Below, one piece after another: positions 50,231 to 59,805 of a DNA stretch of 64,000 nucleotides. Origin of the DNA: CAWUKT01 sp964352215 (GTDB lineage Bacteria > Bacteroidota > Bacteroidia > J057 > JADKCL01). The position numbers and the translations under genes were made by a program. Where the stretch lies: assembly GCA_964352215.1 (NCBI GenBank), contig CAYGRE010000001.1, positions 62,001 through 126,000 of the forward strand. Direction: 5' to 3'. The first letter of the stretch is position 1, and every line of letters begins with the position of its first letter. The notes beneath the pieces are model-generated. The model was given only the letters and a program-made list of their open reading frames with translations. It had not been told where the DNA came from and made no database searches.

Positions 50231-51364
50231 TTCCGAACTTTCTAAAATCCGGTCGTATATAGATTCCAGTATTTTTCGCTTGCTATCCGGGCTGTGCTCC
50301 CTTTTGATTCTCAGCAATCCCTGCTCCCCTTTGTTTCTGATTTCACCTGAGTTTTCGATGATCTCAAGCAAGATTGCTTCCAATCCTTTTTCCATTTCCG
50401 CACTAAAAACCCTCTTTTCGTCCTCGTTCCGAATCAAGGCATATCCCAGTTCATTGACAGGGACCTTGATGGTCCACCCTGCCTCCGGCGGATTGATTTC
50501 GGGCAGGGCACGCACATTGGTGCAGATGGTGGCACAGCCGGCTGCCTGGGCTTCAAGTACAGCATAGCCATAGGTATCTGCCCAGGTTGGTAAAAGTCCG
50601 AGGTGGCATCTCCTGAACAGGTCCAGGACCTCGGCATTGCTCAGGGAGGAAACCTGAATGATCCTGGTAGGATGAGCCGCGATCATTCGTTGAGCAGCTT
50701 CTAATTCAGCAGGGCCAGCTTTCGTAGCATGGTCACCGGTTATCAGTGAAGAGACGATGTGCAAACGCAATGGAGCTCCCTGCTTGAGTAACCGGTCGAT
50801 TACCCGCAGCACTTCCAGACCACCCTTGAGGAAAAACAAGCCGCCAACAAAGGCAATATCTATCAGGTCAGGAGACAAAGGTTTTTCTGCGTAATCAGAA
50901 ATGATCGGATTCTGAGGCGGATGCAGGACCATTGTTTTTGCCATAATCTCCTCCCTGAATTCAGGGTATGATTTAAGGAGATCGTCCTGAATTCGATAGG
51001 CGCAGTCAGAAAGAGCGATCAGCTGCTTGCAGTCTTGACTGGCCATGGCTCTGATCCCTCGGCGTAGTCTCTTCTTGCCATAAGCCCCCCAGCGGGGGAG
51101 AAAGGTCTCGTAGGTTGAAATCCAGGGACGTTTACTAAAGCTGACACCATTGAAAAAATGGAGGAGGTCATAACCCCTTTGCCCCATATCCCGGTGCAGG
51201 TTGGCCCAGACCGGGTGCGCTTTTCCCGTCAATCGAAAGTAAATGTAATTGGGAATACGGTAAAGGTTAGGGGCACGCCGAACCTCATAATTCTGATAGT
51301 CCAATCCACTGATATTGCGCTCTGTTGCGTAGCCCGATTTGTCGGTGCCAATGATTCGCTTCAT
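50216..51364 (-). CDS. Glycosyltransferase family 4-like protein
   Basis: 382 residues. The C-terminal half is a GT-B fold with IDIAFVGGLFFLKGGLEVLRVI and LHIVSSLITGD. The conserved acceptor region is WADTYGYAVLEAQAAGCATICTNVRALPEI, which carries the E-x7-E-type element. The N-terminal half (YDLLHFFNGVSFSKRPWISTYETF) is typical of the acceptor lobe. It transfers an activated sugar to an unknown acceptor in the cytosol or at the inner membrane. Its neighbours do not form a sugar-synthesis cluster. Confidence 0.85.
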   Translation of the reverse strand: MKRIIGTDKSGYATERNISGLDYQNYEVRRAPNLYRIPNYIYFRLTGKAHPVWANLHRDMGQRGYDLLHFFNGVSFSKRPWISTYETFLPRWGAYGKKRLRRGIRAMASQDCKQLIALSDCAYRIQDDLLKSYPEFREEIMAKTMVLHPPQNPIISDYAEKPLSPDLIDIAFVGGLFFLKGGLEVLRVIDRLLKQGAPLRLHIVSSLITGDHATKAGPAELEAAQRMIAAHPTRIIQVSSLSNAEVLDLFRRCHLGLLPTWADTYGYAVLEAQAAGCATICTNVRALPEINPPEAGWTIKVPVNELGYALIRNEDEKRVFSAEMEKGLEAILLEIIENSGEIRNKGEQGLLRIKREHSPDSKRKILESIYDRILESSELQLK

Positions 51365-51385
51365 GTGATTAGGGGTCGCTCCGGA

Positions 51386-53584
51386 CTAGCGCTGGGTATA
51401 GAAAGTGAAGTATTTACACTCGCGAATAGCCTTTTGGTAAACATCAGTTCCGGAATAATTGGAGATCATGCGGTCATAGTAATCGTATCCGTCAGGAATG
51501 ACGCTGAAGGTCTCTACGACATCGCATTTGGCTGCCATCATACAGGAAAGAGCAGCGATTTCAGTACTTCTGGCAGCTTTCATGGATTTATCATAGAATC
51601 TTTGTGCCAGTGCCAATTGCGGATCTTTGCCGGATTCCTCATCATTCCATACGTAGCCGCGGTAATAGGAGATGCCTTTCCAACAGGCTCCATAATAGCT
51701 CAGGTTAAAATAGGCATTGCCGAGTAAGTGGTAATATTTCCCCGCTTTTTCTGGCTCTTCCATTGCTTTTTTCTGAAGGCTGAGCATGGTCTTGGCCAAT
51801 GTCAGCTTGGTGTATTTGTTTTCCACGCAACCTGGTTCACAATTGATAATGTCCCGCATATTGCTGGCAAAAGGATCTGGCCCGATTTTGAAGAAGCGAT
51901 TCTCCTCGGTGAAACTCTTTGGCAAGCCTTCAAAGATTTTGATAGATTCTTCCAGCATATTTTTGGAAAACAAGGCGGTGGCTTTCATCTCAAGCAAATC
52001 GTTCCGGGTATAAGCTGACTCCAACCTCTTCAACAATTCTTTTTCATAGAGCGTCTTGCCTTTCTTTGCTTGAAAGGCCATGAGGTCATTCAGGGTTTCC
52101 AATTCTGGGTTGTATATGACATCGGAGACGCTGTTTTTGGCAAGGATGGCTTTGCCTGGTTCGCCCTGGGAATCATAGACTCTGGAAAAAGTCATGTCCC
52201 GGTACAGGATTAGCTCCTCAACCTGATCCTTGGGCAATAGGTCTCTCAAATTGTAAAAATCCTTGAGGATGTCATTTTCTTCTTCTGACTTGACCCTTGT
52301 GAGGCTCCCGATTTTGATGCTAAGGTCCAGTAGCCGTGCCCTGGCTCCATCGATCCCTTCGGTAGGAAGTCCCGAAAGGATTTTACGGGCCCCTGCTGGA
52401 TCGCCACCCATGTAGACCAGGTAGGCTTCGCTGACATTCCAAAGATTTGGATTGTCCATGGTTCCAGCTTGTTGGGTTTCCCTGACCAGTTTCTTGAGAT
52501 TGACAATATTCGCCTTTGCTTCCGCGCTTGGTCCTTCATCGGAATTGGTATTTAACCATCCCCCGCCGTAGGTATATCCAAGCATTTTTTCTTCGAGCTT
52601 GTTGATTTCCCTGAGTAGAAGTAGGTCAATTTTCTTAGATCCGGGCGCAATATTCTGAATGGTTCTGATCTCTTCGGCTGTGACAGCATCGGGAACGATG
52701 GCACGCATAAAATACAGGTTGGCGCGCTCATCATCAGATTTGCACATCTTTTCGACAGCATCCCACTGCGTCTCATTTCGGATGTCAAAACTGTACCAGG
52801 CAGGGGTTCTGAGGCTGGGGCATTTGTCAAATACGACCGAGAAATGGTAGAAGGATTCTACATACTGACCCAACCCGTGAAGGACACCCGCATATTGGGA
52901 CAGCGTCCAATAATACATCAGTTCATTGCTATCTGGAGAGAGAGGGCGGGCCAGTTCTTTGTAAGCCTGAACGGCCTCATTCCAGAATCCGGCATAATGC
53001 AAAAGCCTGACGACTTGGAAGGCATAGCGCCATTTCAGGGATGCGTTGGAAGTCGATTGGTACCCGGCCTTTAATTGGCCCACCAAAGGATCATCAGAGT
53101 TGGGCAGTTTCTCAAGGTCCTCCCAGTAATTGTCTGAATAATTATAGGCTTCACAGGCCTTGGCCAGTAAGATGTAGTTGGCAAAATCCTTATACCCACC
53201 CTCTCTAATCTCAGCCATCAAAGGATTTCCAGCGCAAACTTCATCAAGATCCTTTCCTGCAAGCGCGTCTTCGATGTCTTTTGATTTGTAGGTGTAGACC
53301 ACTTCAGAAATTACCTCTTCATTGAATTTTCCCGAGAAGAAATGATCCCAAGCTTCAAGATTGGCCCCTCTGCGGCTCATAGGCCCCGCCATGCTGTTGT
53401 CGTAAAGTTGGTCCCAGTCAAAATAGAAAGGACGGTATTCATCCAGCCCCGACATCTCTGGTTCGAGAAAACGATAAAATCCGGTATCCCAGGATGGGTC
53501 CCAACCACATGCATCCGCCGGACCAGGGATGAAGAATAGGCTAACGAAAAGCCCGGTAAACAGTTTCCAGGGTGTCGATGGCAT
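51386..53584 (-). CDS. Secreted helical (TPR-like) protein, unknown
   Basis: 732 residues. A signal peptide ends at ADACG (about residue 26), followed by GWDPSWDTGFYRFLEPE, a conserved start I know from unnamed Bacteroidota proteins. The rest is mostly helical, with TPR-like pairs (GFWNEAVQAYKELARPLSP; LSQYAGVLHGLGQYVESFYHFSVVFDKCP). It begins 44 nt inside the end of the lipoprotein gene upstream, so the pair is probably co-translated. Function unknown; a surface or periplasmic scaffold is plausible. Confidence 0.7.
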   Translation of the reverse strand: MPSTPWKLFTGLFVSLFFIPGPADACGWDPSWDTGFYRFLEPEMSGLDEYRPFYFDWDQLYDNSMAGPMSRRGANLEAWDHFFSGKFNEEVISEVVYTYKSKDIEDALAGKDLDEVCAGNPLMAEIREGGYKDFANYILLAKACEAYNYSDNYWEDLEKLPNSDDPLVGQLKAGYQSTSNASLKWRYAFQVVRLLHYAGFWNEAVQAYKELARPLSPDSNELMYYWTLSQYAGVLHGLGQYVESFYHFSVVFDKCPSLRTPAWYSFDIRNETQWDAVEKMCKSDDERANLYFMRAIVPDAVTAEEIRTIQNIAPGSKKIDLLLLREINKLEEKMLGYTYGGGWLNTNSDEGPSAEAKANIVNLKKLVRETQQAGTMDNPNLWNVSEAYLVYMGGDPAGARKILSGLPTEGIDGARARLLDLSIKIGSLTRVKSEEENDILKDFYNLRDLLPKDQVEELILYRDMTFSRVYDSQGEPGKAILAKNSVSDVIYNPELETLNDLMAFQAKKGKTLYEKELLKRLESAYTRNDLLEMKATALFSKNMLEESIKIFEGLPKSFTEENRFFKIGPDPFASNMRDIINCEPGCVENKYTKLTLAKTMLSLQKKAMEEPEKAGKYYHLLGNAYFNLSYYGACWKGISYYRGYVWNDEESGKDPQLALAQRFYDKSMKAARSTEIAALSCMMAAKCDVVETFSVIPDGYDYYDRMISNYSGTDVYQKAIRECKYFTFYTQR

Positions 53585-54578
53585 AGTGTTGAATGCTTAG
53601 TGTATCCAGGTGATAGAGGGCAATGTATCTTGATTCTTGTTCAGGAAGGTTGTTGGCGACCATTTCAGCACCAGCGATTAACGTTTCTGAACTGACAGAT
53701 TCAAATCTGATTTTGTCTCCCGCATAAAGATAGCGTCCGTAAAAATAGTGACTTTGGAGGACTTCTACCTGATTGCTTTGGGTTTTATTCACCAGGCTGT
53801 CCGTTAGAGCTTCTTCCAACCGGAGGTTGTTGAGCAACCGAATGGGCTTTCCACCCCGAATCAATACACCCCAGCCAAAAATGGGGAGGGCGACATCCAG
53901 CCTGAGTGGGTAGTCTCGCTTTGGCTCGACATAGCTTTGCACGGTCTGAAGATTGAAAATGCTGTTTTCCTCATCTGGATCGTCGAGGTTTCCCACATTG
54001 TAAACCATCAGCATCCCACGGTCCACATCAGGGACACCGGTTTCAGCAGGATATTTGTATTGGTGCAGTCGAATGGTACAGCTCAGTTGGCAATCTATAT
54101 TCTTCAGGAGACCGCGTAAGATGGAGAGAAGCTCGAAATATTTCTCCTGTGTGGTCGGTGTCCAATCACAATCGATTTGTACCTCGGTGGGAGGGGAAAG
54201 GTTGTTTTGCTGTCCAATACTTTCGATTTGACTGAAAATCCGCTGTCCCAATTGGGGGAGTTCGCTTTCCGGCAATGCCTTCAGAGAACGATTGGTAATG
54301 AAAACACAGGGAACGATCTCTTTGTCTCCAGGGAATGGGGATGAAGATCTCAGTTTTGCAATTGGGCGGACCGATTCACCACCCGGTGCAAGGTCGATGT
54401 CAAAAAAACGGACATAAATACGTTCTGTCCCCAACACCTGCATGGCTTCTTCCTCAACCGAGCCAATTGCGAAATTTGTCTTCCAATGGTAGAAGGCAGG
54501 GTGAACCTCAGTGGATTGTGTACATGAACTCAACCCAAAGGAAATCAGAAAGACAAATAATGCCAGATAAATACGCAC
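53541..54578 (-). CDS. Lipoprotein, TIM-barrel-like (DUF3142-type), unknown
   Basis: 345 residues. A lipoprotein signal ends in LSSC (C19). The mature part has strand-like elements with acidic ends (RIYVRFFDIDLAPGG, VQIDCDWTPTTQEKYFELL, MLMVYNVGNLDD, VALPIFGWGVLIRGG), consistent with a TIM-barrel of the DUF3142 type. No catalytic pair is certain, though D-C-D-W is suggestive. Probably outer-membrane lipoprotein. Coupled to the helical protein that follows, with a 44-nt overlap. Confidence 0.65.
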   Translation of the reverse strand: MRIYLALFVFLISFGLSSCTQSTEVHPAFYHWKTNFAIGSVEEEAMQVLGTERIYVRFFDIDLAPGGESVRPIAKLRSSSPFPGDKEIVPCVFITNRSLKALPESELPQLGQRIFSQIESIGQQNNLSPPTEVQIDCDWTPTTQEKYFELLSILRGLLKNIDCQLSCTIRLHQYKYPAETGVPDVDRGMLMVYNVGNLDDPDEENSIFNLQTVQSYVEPKRDYPLRLDVALPIFGWGVLIRGGKPIRLLNNLRLEEALTDSLVNKTQSNQVEVLQSHYFYGRYLYAGDKIRFESVSSETLIAGAEMVANNLPEQESRYIALYHLDTLSIQHYAIDTLETVYRAFR

Positions 54579-54672
54579 GCAACGAAGGTCGTAATTTGAG
54601 CGCGGATGAAAAAAGCCTTAATTGAATGGTTTTGATTAAATTGCGACTTTCCAAGAAACGCCTTTGAATTGC

Positions 54673-55839
54673 ATGAAATATTATCTCTTTTTTGCTTCCT
54701 GCTTATTTATCAGCTTGTCTTTTTGGGGATGCAGTGATCCCTGTGAGGGAGCCAAAACAGAAATGACGGTTGATCTTGACCAGGCTGTATTCCTCAAGCA
54801 ACTTGCGGGTGAAAACCTAAATCCCGGATTTATCCGGGTGGTGGATTCTATTTCCAATTCGGTCAAACCCTACAATCAAAGCCTACTGTTTGATCTGATT
54901 GAATTCTATGAAACAGGAGGGGGACAGGGAGGCTCCGATGAATTGTTCTCTTGTTTTCCGATTCAGGAAGATGGCGACTCTTCAGGATTGCAAAGTGGTG
55001 ACTTCTCCGGATTGCAGGGATTTTTGGTCTCAGCATCGGATGATTCCTTCAGGATTATGGCTGAGATTCTAAAAAGACGATTCGAAGGCTATGAAAATAT
55101 GTGCGCCACCCATGAGATCCAAAAAGATGGTTTTCACCTGACGTTTACAGATTCACTTCGATCGGTGGGCGAAAAATTGATCTCTACCAGAGGTTACTTC
55201 GAAATACTGGAAACAGCTAACTACGCGCAATTAGAGGATGTCTTTCAACTTGCCGACACCCTTCTCTCAGGATTGGATACTTCTGCCACCGGGCAATCTT
55301 CGCTTTCATTCCGGGGATTGTTCAATCCGGATGTATTGCCAAATCCTCAATCTCCAGTGATTGGAGAATCCACGGTAGCAGATTCAGGGAAAATAACTCA
55401 AATCATATTCCACCCGAAAATGCAAAGCCTTCTGGAAGTTAAGCAATTGGATTTGCTTTGGACCAAGGCTGATGCCAGGATAGGAGGGGACAAGAAGGAC
55501 GCAGGTTTGCAATTGATTGCTGTTAAGAGGAGCAAGGAGGGGCAAAATATGGGGCTGAGAATCAGGGAAGCTTTTGTTGGGGGAATAGAAGGGAAGCCAG
55601 CGGTTCGGATCAGCTTGGATGCAGCGGGAGCAATGGAGCTGAGAAGCCTGACCGAGAGCAATCGGAAAAGGAGCTTGGCCATGGTCCTTGATGATGTCGT
55701 ATGGCAATTGGCCAAAGTCAACGAACCTCTGATTGAGGGAAAATTTGAATTGACTGGAGGTTTGAGCGAGGAGCAATCCAAGATTATGGCCGCTGTATTG
55801 AACAGCGGGGCCTTACCTGTTCCTGTCCAACTCAGATAA
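54673..55839 (+). CDS. Lipoprotein, unknown
   Basis: 388 residues from the ATG at 54673; a TTG 9 nt earlier in frame is less likely. Lipoprotein signal ends at FWGC (C near residue 20). A Ser/Gly/Gln-rich stretch (about 80-120, GGGQGGSDELFSC, SSGLQSGDFSGLQG) precedes helical segments (QTLSGLDTSATGQ region and EDVFQLADTLL). No family recognised. Divergent from the DUF3142-type lipoprotein and followed 104 nt later by a small secreted protein gene. Confidence 0.65.
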   Translation: MKYYLFFASCLFISLSFWGCSDPCEGAKTEMTVDLDQAVFLKQLAGENLNPGFIRVVDSISNSVKPYNQSLLFDLIEFYETGGGQGGSDELFSCFPIQEDGDSSGLQSGDFSGLQGFLVSASDDSFRIMAEILKRRFEGYENMCATHEIQKDGFHLTFTDSLRSVGEKLISTRGYFEILETANYAQLEDVFQLADTLLSGLDTSATGQSSLSFRGLFNPDVLPNPQSPVIGESTVADSGKITQIIFHPKMQSLLEVKQLDLLWTKADARIGGDKKDAGLQLIAVKRSKEGQNMGLRIREAFVGGIEGKPAVRISLDAAGAMELRSLTESNRKRSLAMVLDDVVWQLAKVNEPLIEGKFELTGGLSEEQSKIMAAVLNSGALPVPVQLR

Positions 55840-55943
55840 AAAATGCCATTCGGGGAAGGAAGCAAATGAGTGCCGGTCAGAAACATAGGTGGTACGTTGC
55901 ATGGCGGTGAGATAATCGTTAATTTTGAGGTCGTTTTTGAATA

Positions 55944-56306
55944 ATGCGCAGTTTCAAATATATATGGAGGTTTATAGCCGTTGGCTTTGTCCTTGTTCTC
56001 TCGGGCAAGGTCAGCAAGGCGAGCCTTTTTACTGCCTATATCAAAACGATTGCTGAGGTTGAGGTTCGGAATACCCAGGACCTGAAAGATGGTGATTCGC
56101 AGGTTGAGATTGTCAAACTAACAAATGTCAAGTCTGTTGTTCATCGTGTCTTTCCCCAAGGTTCTGCCTGGGTTTCCATTGAACTATTTAAGTTTAATTG
56201 TTCTGAGTATGGCAGCCTTCAGTTGCCACTTTACTTTGACTATCAGCGCATACCCACCCACCCATTTTCAGTTTCGGCTCCTATCAGGGCGCCCGGGTTG
56301 TCTTAA
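55944..56306 (+). CDS. Small exported protein, unknown
   Basis: 120 residues. An N-terminal hydrophobic segment (FIAVGFVLVLSG) followed by KVSKAS is signal-like. The mature part is beta-rich (YIKTIAEVEVRNTQDLKDGD, SAWVSIELFKF). No family recognised. It lies 103 nt before secDF and has no clear terminator. Confidence 0.45.
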   Translation: MRSFKYIWRFIAVGFVLVLSGKVSKASLFTAYIKTIAEVEVRNTQDLKDGDSQVEIVKLTNVKSVVHRVFPQGSAWVSIELFKFNCSEYGSLQLPLYFDYQRIPTHPFSVSAPIRAPGLS

Positions 56307-56409
56307 AAACTCTCTTGTCCTCATGATAATTCAAAAAGATCCAGTCGATCTTTTGAATAAGGACTTTGGTTTTTCAATTAGTACATCATTCTTATTTTTT
56401 CAATAACAC

Positions 56410-59400
56410 ATGAGAAATAAAGCTACAGTTACGGCACTGTTGATCGTTTTTACACTGATCTGCGTGTCGAACTTATTCTTTACTTACCAGGCCTTCAACT
56501 ACGAAGGAGGGCTGAATGAATCCGAGTTGGCAATTCTCCAACAGGATGAAGGGTACAAAAGGTCCAAGCGGAATGCATTTTCCCTTGGTCTTGACCTGCA
56601 GGGCGGGTTGTTTACTACAATAGAGGTTAAAGTGGACGACATTCTGCGCCTTTACGCTGGAACTTCCATTGACGCAACTTTCACTGAGTCTCTTGAAAAT
56701 GCCCTGCTCCGTAAAACGACCAGTGATGCAACCTTGCCAGAGCTTTTCCTGGAAGAGTTGAAAGTCGTTTACCTGAAAAAGAACAATACGGATGCAGCGA
56801 AGAATATGGTTGCTGATGGACATCTGTTGCGTACTTATTTTACCAGTCCTGAGCGTAATATTCCATTTACAGCGACTGACGATGAGATTCTTGATCGCCT
56901 CAACAAAGATGCAACAGACGCGATCGACAATACCTATAAGATTATCCGTAAGCGGGTTGACCAGTTTGGGGTAGCCTCTCCGAATCTTCAGTTGGAGGCA
57001 GGAACCGGACGTATCATACTTGAGATGCCAGGTGTTCAGGACACAGCTCGTGTTCGTAAGCTACTCTCGAATACTGCGCGTCTGGAATTCCGTGAAACCC
57101 ATAAAGCTGGTGAGATTCAAAACGTAATGGAGCGTATTGACCGGGAGGTTAGGTCTCTGATGATCGCCAGAGGAGAACTTACCGCAGACGGTTCGTCCGA
57201 TTCAGATGGTGATAGCACCAGCACTGCTGAAGTAGATTCTACTGGTCAGGATTCCGGTGACGCAGAGGTCCTCCCCGTCGTGGGTGATGATCTGGCTGAG
57301 GTAGAGGATACCGAAAAGGATTCTGCTCAGAAGGCTGCCGATGCATTTGCTGCCCAGATGGAAGGCAATACAACAACGACCGACGACTCTGGTGAAGTAG
57401 ACTCGGCTGGTAATGCGCTGGCTGATACGGCTGGTCTCAGCCAGGAAGAAAAGATCGCCCGATTCAGGGAAGAGCGCCCATTCTCAGGAATGTTTGACGT
57501 AGAAGTCCCCGTGTACACCGACCGCCCAATTATCGGATATTCTTCTATCGTAGATACTGCCAAAATCAACAAGTGGTTGGCAGAACCTTCTGTCAAGAAC
57601 AAGATTCCACGCAATGTGAAGTTTGCCTGGGAAGCCAAGCCGGACGAAACGGTAAAGGAGAATACAGGAAAAGACTTGTTGGCTTTGATTGCTTTGAAGA
57701 GCAATGCGAGCGATAAGGCTCCACTTGAAGGTGATGTAATCACCGAGGCCTACCAGGATTACGAGAGCAACTCCATCAACCCGGCTGTATTCATGAATAT
57801 GAATAACAAGGGTGCCAGAGAGTGGGCTGACTTGACCAAGAAAAACAAAGGCCGCTCTATTGCAATTGTGATGGACGGATTGGTTTACTCTTATCCAAAT
57901 GTAAACGGGATGATTACCGGTGGTCGTTCACAGATCGCAGGTAACTTTACCATTGATGAGGCGAAAGACCTTGCCAACTTGCTTAAGGCGGGTGCATTGC
58001 CAATCAGTACGGAGACCAAAGGATTTACCCAGGTAGGACCAACGCTTGGTGAAGAAAACCTTAACAGTGGTTTGATTTCCTTCCTGATCGCCTTCCTGGC
58101 TACCATCGTCTTCATGTTCCTTTACTACTCAAGTTCAGGACTGGTCGCTAACGTTGCATTGATCGTGAACCTCTTCTACATTTTAGGGGTTTCTGCAGCA
58201 TTCAACATCGTATTTACCTTGCCTGGATTGGCGGCGGTGGTTCTGACGATGGGTATGGCAGTGGATGCGAACGTACTGATATTTGAACGTATTCGAGAGG
58301 AACAACTTGCAGGGAAATCCTTCAAGGCGGCTATATCTGCGGGCTTTAGCAATGCTTTCAGCTCCGTAATGGACGCAAACATAACGACCTTCTTAACTGG
58401 TCTGATTCTCTTTACATTCGGTCTCGGACCCATTAAAGGTTTTGCAGTTTCTTTGATGATCGGTATCGTTACTTCCTTGATCTGTGCGTTGTTTATCACC
58501 CGCTTGATCCTGGACCGTTACGCAAACAAGGGCACTGGTTCGATTAAATTCGGTACCAAAAAGACGCTTACTGCCTTTTCTAAGATCAGCCTGAACATGA
58601 CTGGTCGCAAGAAGTTCATGTATATGTTGTCAGGTATCCTGGTTGTTGGATCCATTGCTTCGATTGCAGGATTCTCATTCCGTACCGGCGTAGACTTTAA
58701 AGGTGGACACCAATTCCAGATTGAGTTTGCCAAGGACATAAATCCCGAAAATCTTCGGGGGCCAATGACCACAGCATTCGAAGGACAGGTACCAGTGATT
58801 CGTTCTCTTGGATCTGATCAGCAATTGCTGATCACAACCTCATACAAGTACGAGGACAGCAAAGCTGCTGATGAAGTACTGAATAAGGTGCTTGCGACCT
58901 GTGACGCTGTTGTTCCAGACAATGGAGCAAACGTCAAGTCAAGGATGTTCGTCGGTCCTACGGTTGCGGAGGATATCAAGAACTCTGCCTATTGGGCAGT
59001 TGGATTCTCCCTCCTGGTCATCTTCTTGTACATTCTGATTCGTTTCCGAGGCATACGCTACTCTTTGGGAGCCTTGGCTGCACTGTTCCATGACGTGATC
59101 ATTGTATTGGGAATCTTCTCCTTCGTTGGGAAAATGGATTTCTTACCATTCCCGCTGGAGGTGGATCAAGCTTTCATAGCAGCGATCCTGACCATCATTG
59201 GTTATTCGATCAACGATACGGTGGTTGTGTTTGACCGGATCAGAGAAAACTTTGGAGAGATGAAATCCTCTGATGCCAGCACGGTCTACGATACGTCTAT
59301 CAACCAGACATTCAGTAGAACCCTGATCACCTCGTTGACCACTTTGCTGACGATATTGATCCTGCTTCTTTTTGCAGGAGATGTTATCCGCCCATTCATG

Positions 59401-59544
59401 TTTGCATTGTTTGTCGGTATCATCGTCGGTACTTATTCCTCAATCTTTGTCGCCAGTCCTATCTCTTTGGACTTGATGAAGTTCCTGGACAAACCTTCTG
59501 GAAAGAAGTCTGCCAGCCAAAGGAAAAAAGCGAGTAACGCCTAA
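56410..59544 (+). CDS. secDF: Fused protein-export membrane protein SecDF
   Basis: 1044 residues; both halves are in one chain, as is normal in Bacteroidota. SecD half: N-terminal helix, LGLDLQGGLFTTIEV, a first periplasmic domain, then GLVANVALIVN and the RxxE-containing helix (DANVLIFERIREE). SecF half: helix starting MYMLSGILVVGSI, FRTGVDFKGGHQFQIEF, and DTVVVFDRIREN. An acidic Ser/Thr/Asp-rich insert lies at about 258-345 of the first periplasmic domain. With SecYEG it uses the proton-motive force to pull proteins into the periplasm. Transcribed ahead of lon, ended by a GC-rich hairpin. Confidence 0.96.
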   Translation: MRNKATVTALLIVFTLICVSNLFFTYQAFNYEGGLNESELAILQQDEGYKRSKRNAFSLGLDLQGGLFTTIEVKVDDILRLYAGTSIDATFTESLENALLRKTTSDATLPELFLEELKVVYLKKNNTDAAKNMVADGHLLRTYFTSPERNIPFTATDDEILDRLNKDATDAIDNTYKIIRKRVDQFGVASPNLQLEAGTGRIILEMPGVQDTARVRKLLSNTARLEFRETHKAGEIQNVMERIDREVRSLMIARGELTADGSSDSDGDSTSTAEVDSTGQDSGDAEVLPVVGDDLAEVEDTEKDSAQKAADAFAAQMEGNTTTTDDSGEVDSAGNALADTAGLSQEEKIARFREERPFSGMFDVEVPVYTDRPIIGYSSIVDTAKINKWLAEPSVKNKIPRNVKFAWEAKPDETVKENTGKDLLALIALKSNASDKAPLEGDVITEAYQDYESNSINPAVFMNMNNKGAREWADLTKKNKGRSIAIVMDGLVYSYPNVNGMITGGRSQIAGNFTIDEAKDLANLLKAGALPISTETKGFTQVGPTLGEENLNSGLISFLIAFLATIVFMFLYYSSSGLVANVALIVNLFYILGVSAAFNIVFTLPGLAAVVLTMGMAVDANVLIFERIREEQLAGKSFKAAISAGFSNAFSSVMDANITTFLTGLILFTFGLGPIKGFAVSLMIGIVTSLICALFITRLILDRYANKGTGSIKFGTKKTLTAFSKISLNMTGRKKFMYMLSGILVVGSIASIAGFSFRTGVDFKGGHQFQIEFAKDINPENLRGPMTTAFEGQVPVIRSLGSDQQLLITTSYKYEDSKAADEVLNKVLATCDAVVPDNGANVKSRMFVGPTVAEDIKNSAYWAVGFSLLVIFLYILIRFRGIRYSLGALAALFHDVIIVLGIFSFVGKMDFLPFPLEVDQAFIAAILTIIGYSINDTVVVFDRIRENFGEMKSSDASTVYDTSINQTFSRTLITSLTTLLTILILLLFAGDVIRPFMFALFVGIIVGTYSSIFVASPISLDLMKFLDKPSGKKSASQRKKASNA

Positions 59545-59562
59545 TCCTGAAGCATACCATAA

Positions 59563-59593
59563 GAAGAAGCTGCCTCATCGAGGCAGCTTCTTC
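59563..59593 (+). terminator. secDF terminator-like hairpin
   Basis: GAAGAAGCTGCCT (59563-59575) pairs perfectly with AGGCAGCTTCTTC (59581-59593). No long T-run follows, only TTCCATTT. Confidence 0.65.
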
Positions 59594-59805
59594 CATTTAG
59601 GGAGGCTAAGATACTTCCAGTTGGAGGGGGCTTTTCCGGGGGAAAAGTGACAGTCGAGCCAAATTGGCAGGAATGCCTTTGCATTTTCAGATTTAGTAGC
59701 CTTTTTGCCAGTGCTTTTCTGTATTTTTAAGAAGAGGCATTATTGTTGTGACACACAAGCCACCACCCCTTTCCGGGGCAATTATATATAAGAGAGGAGA
59801 TTTGT

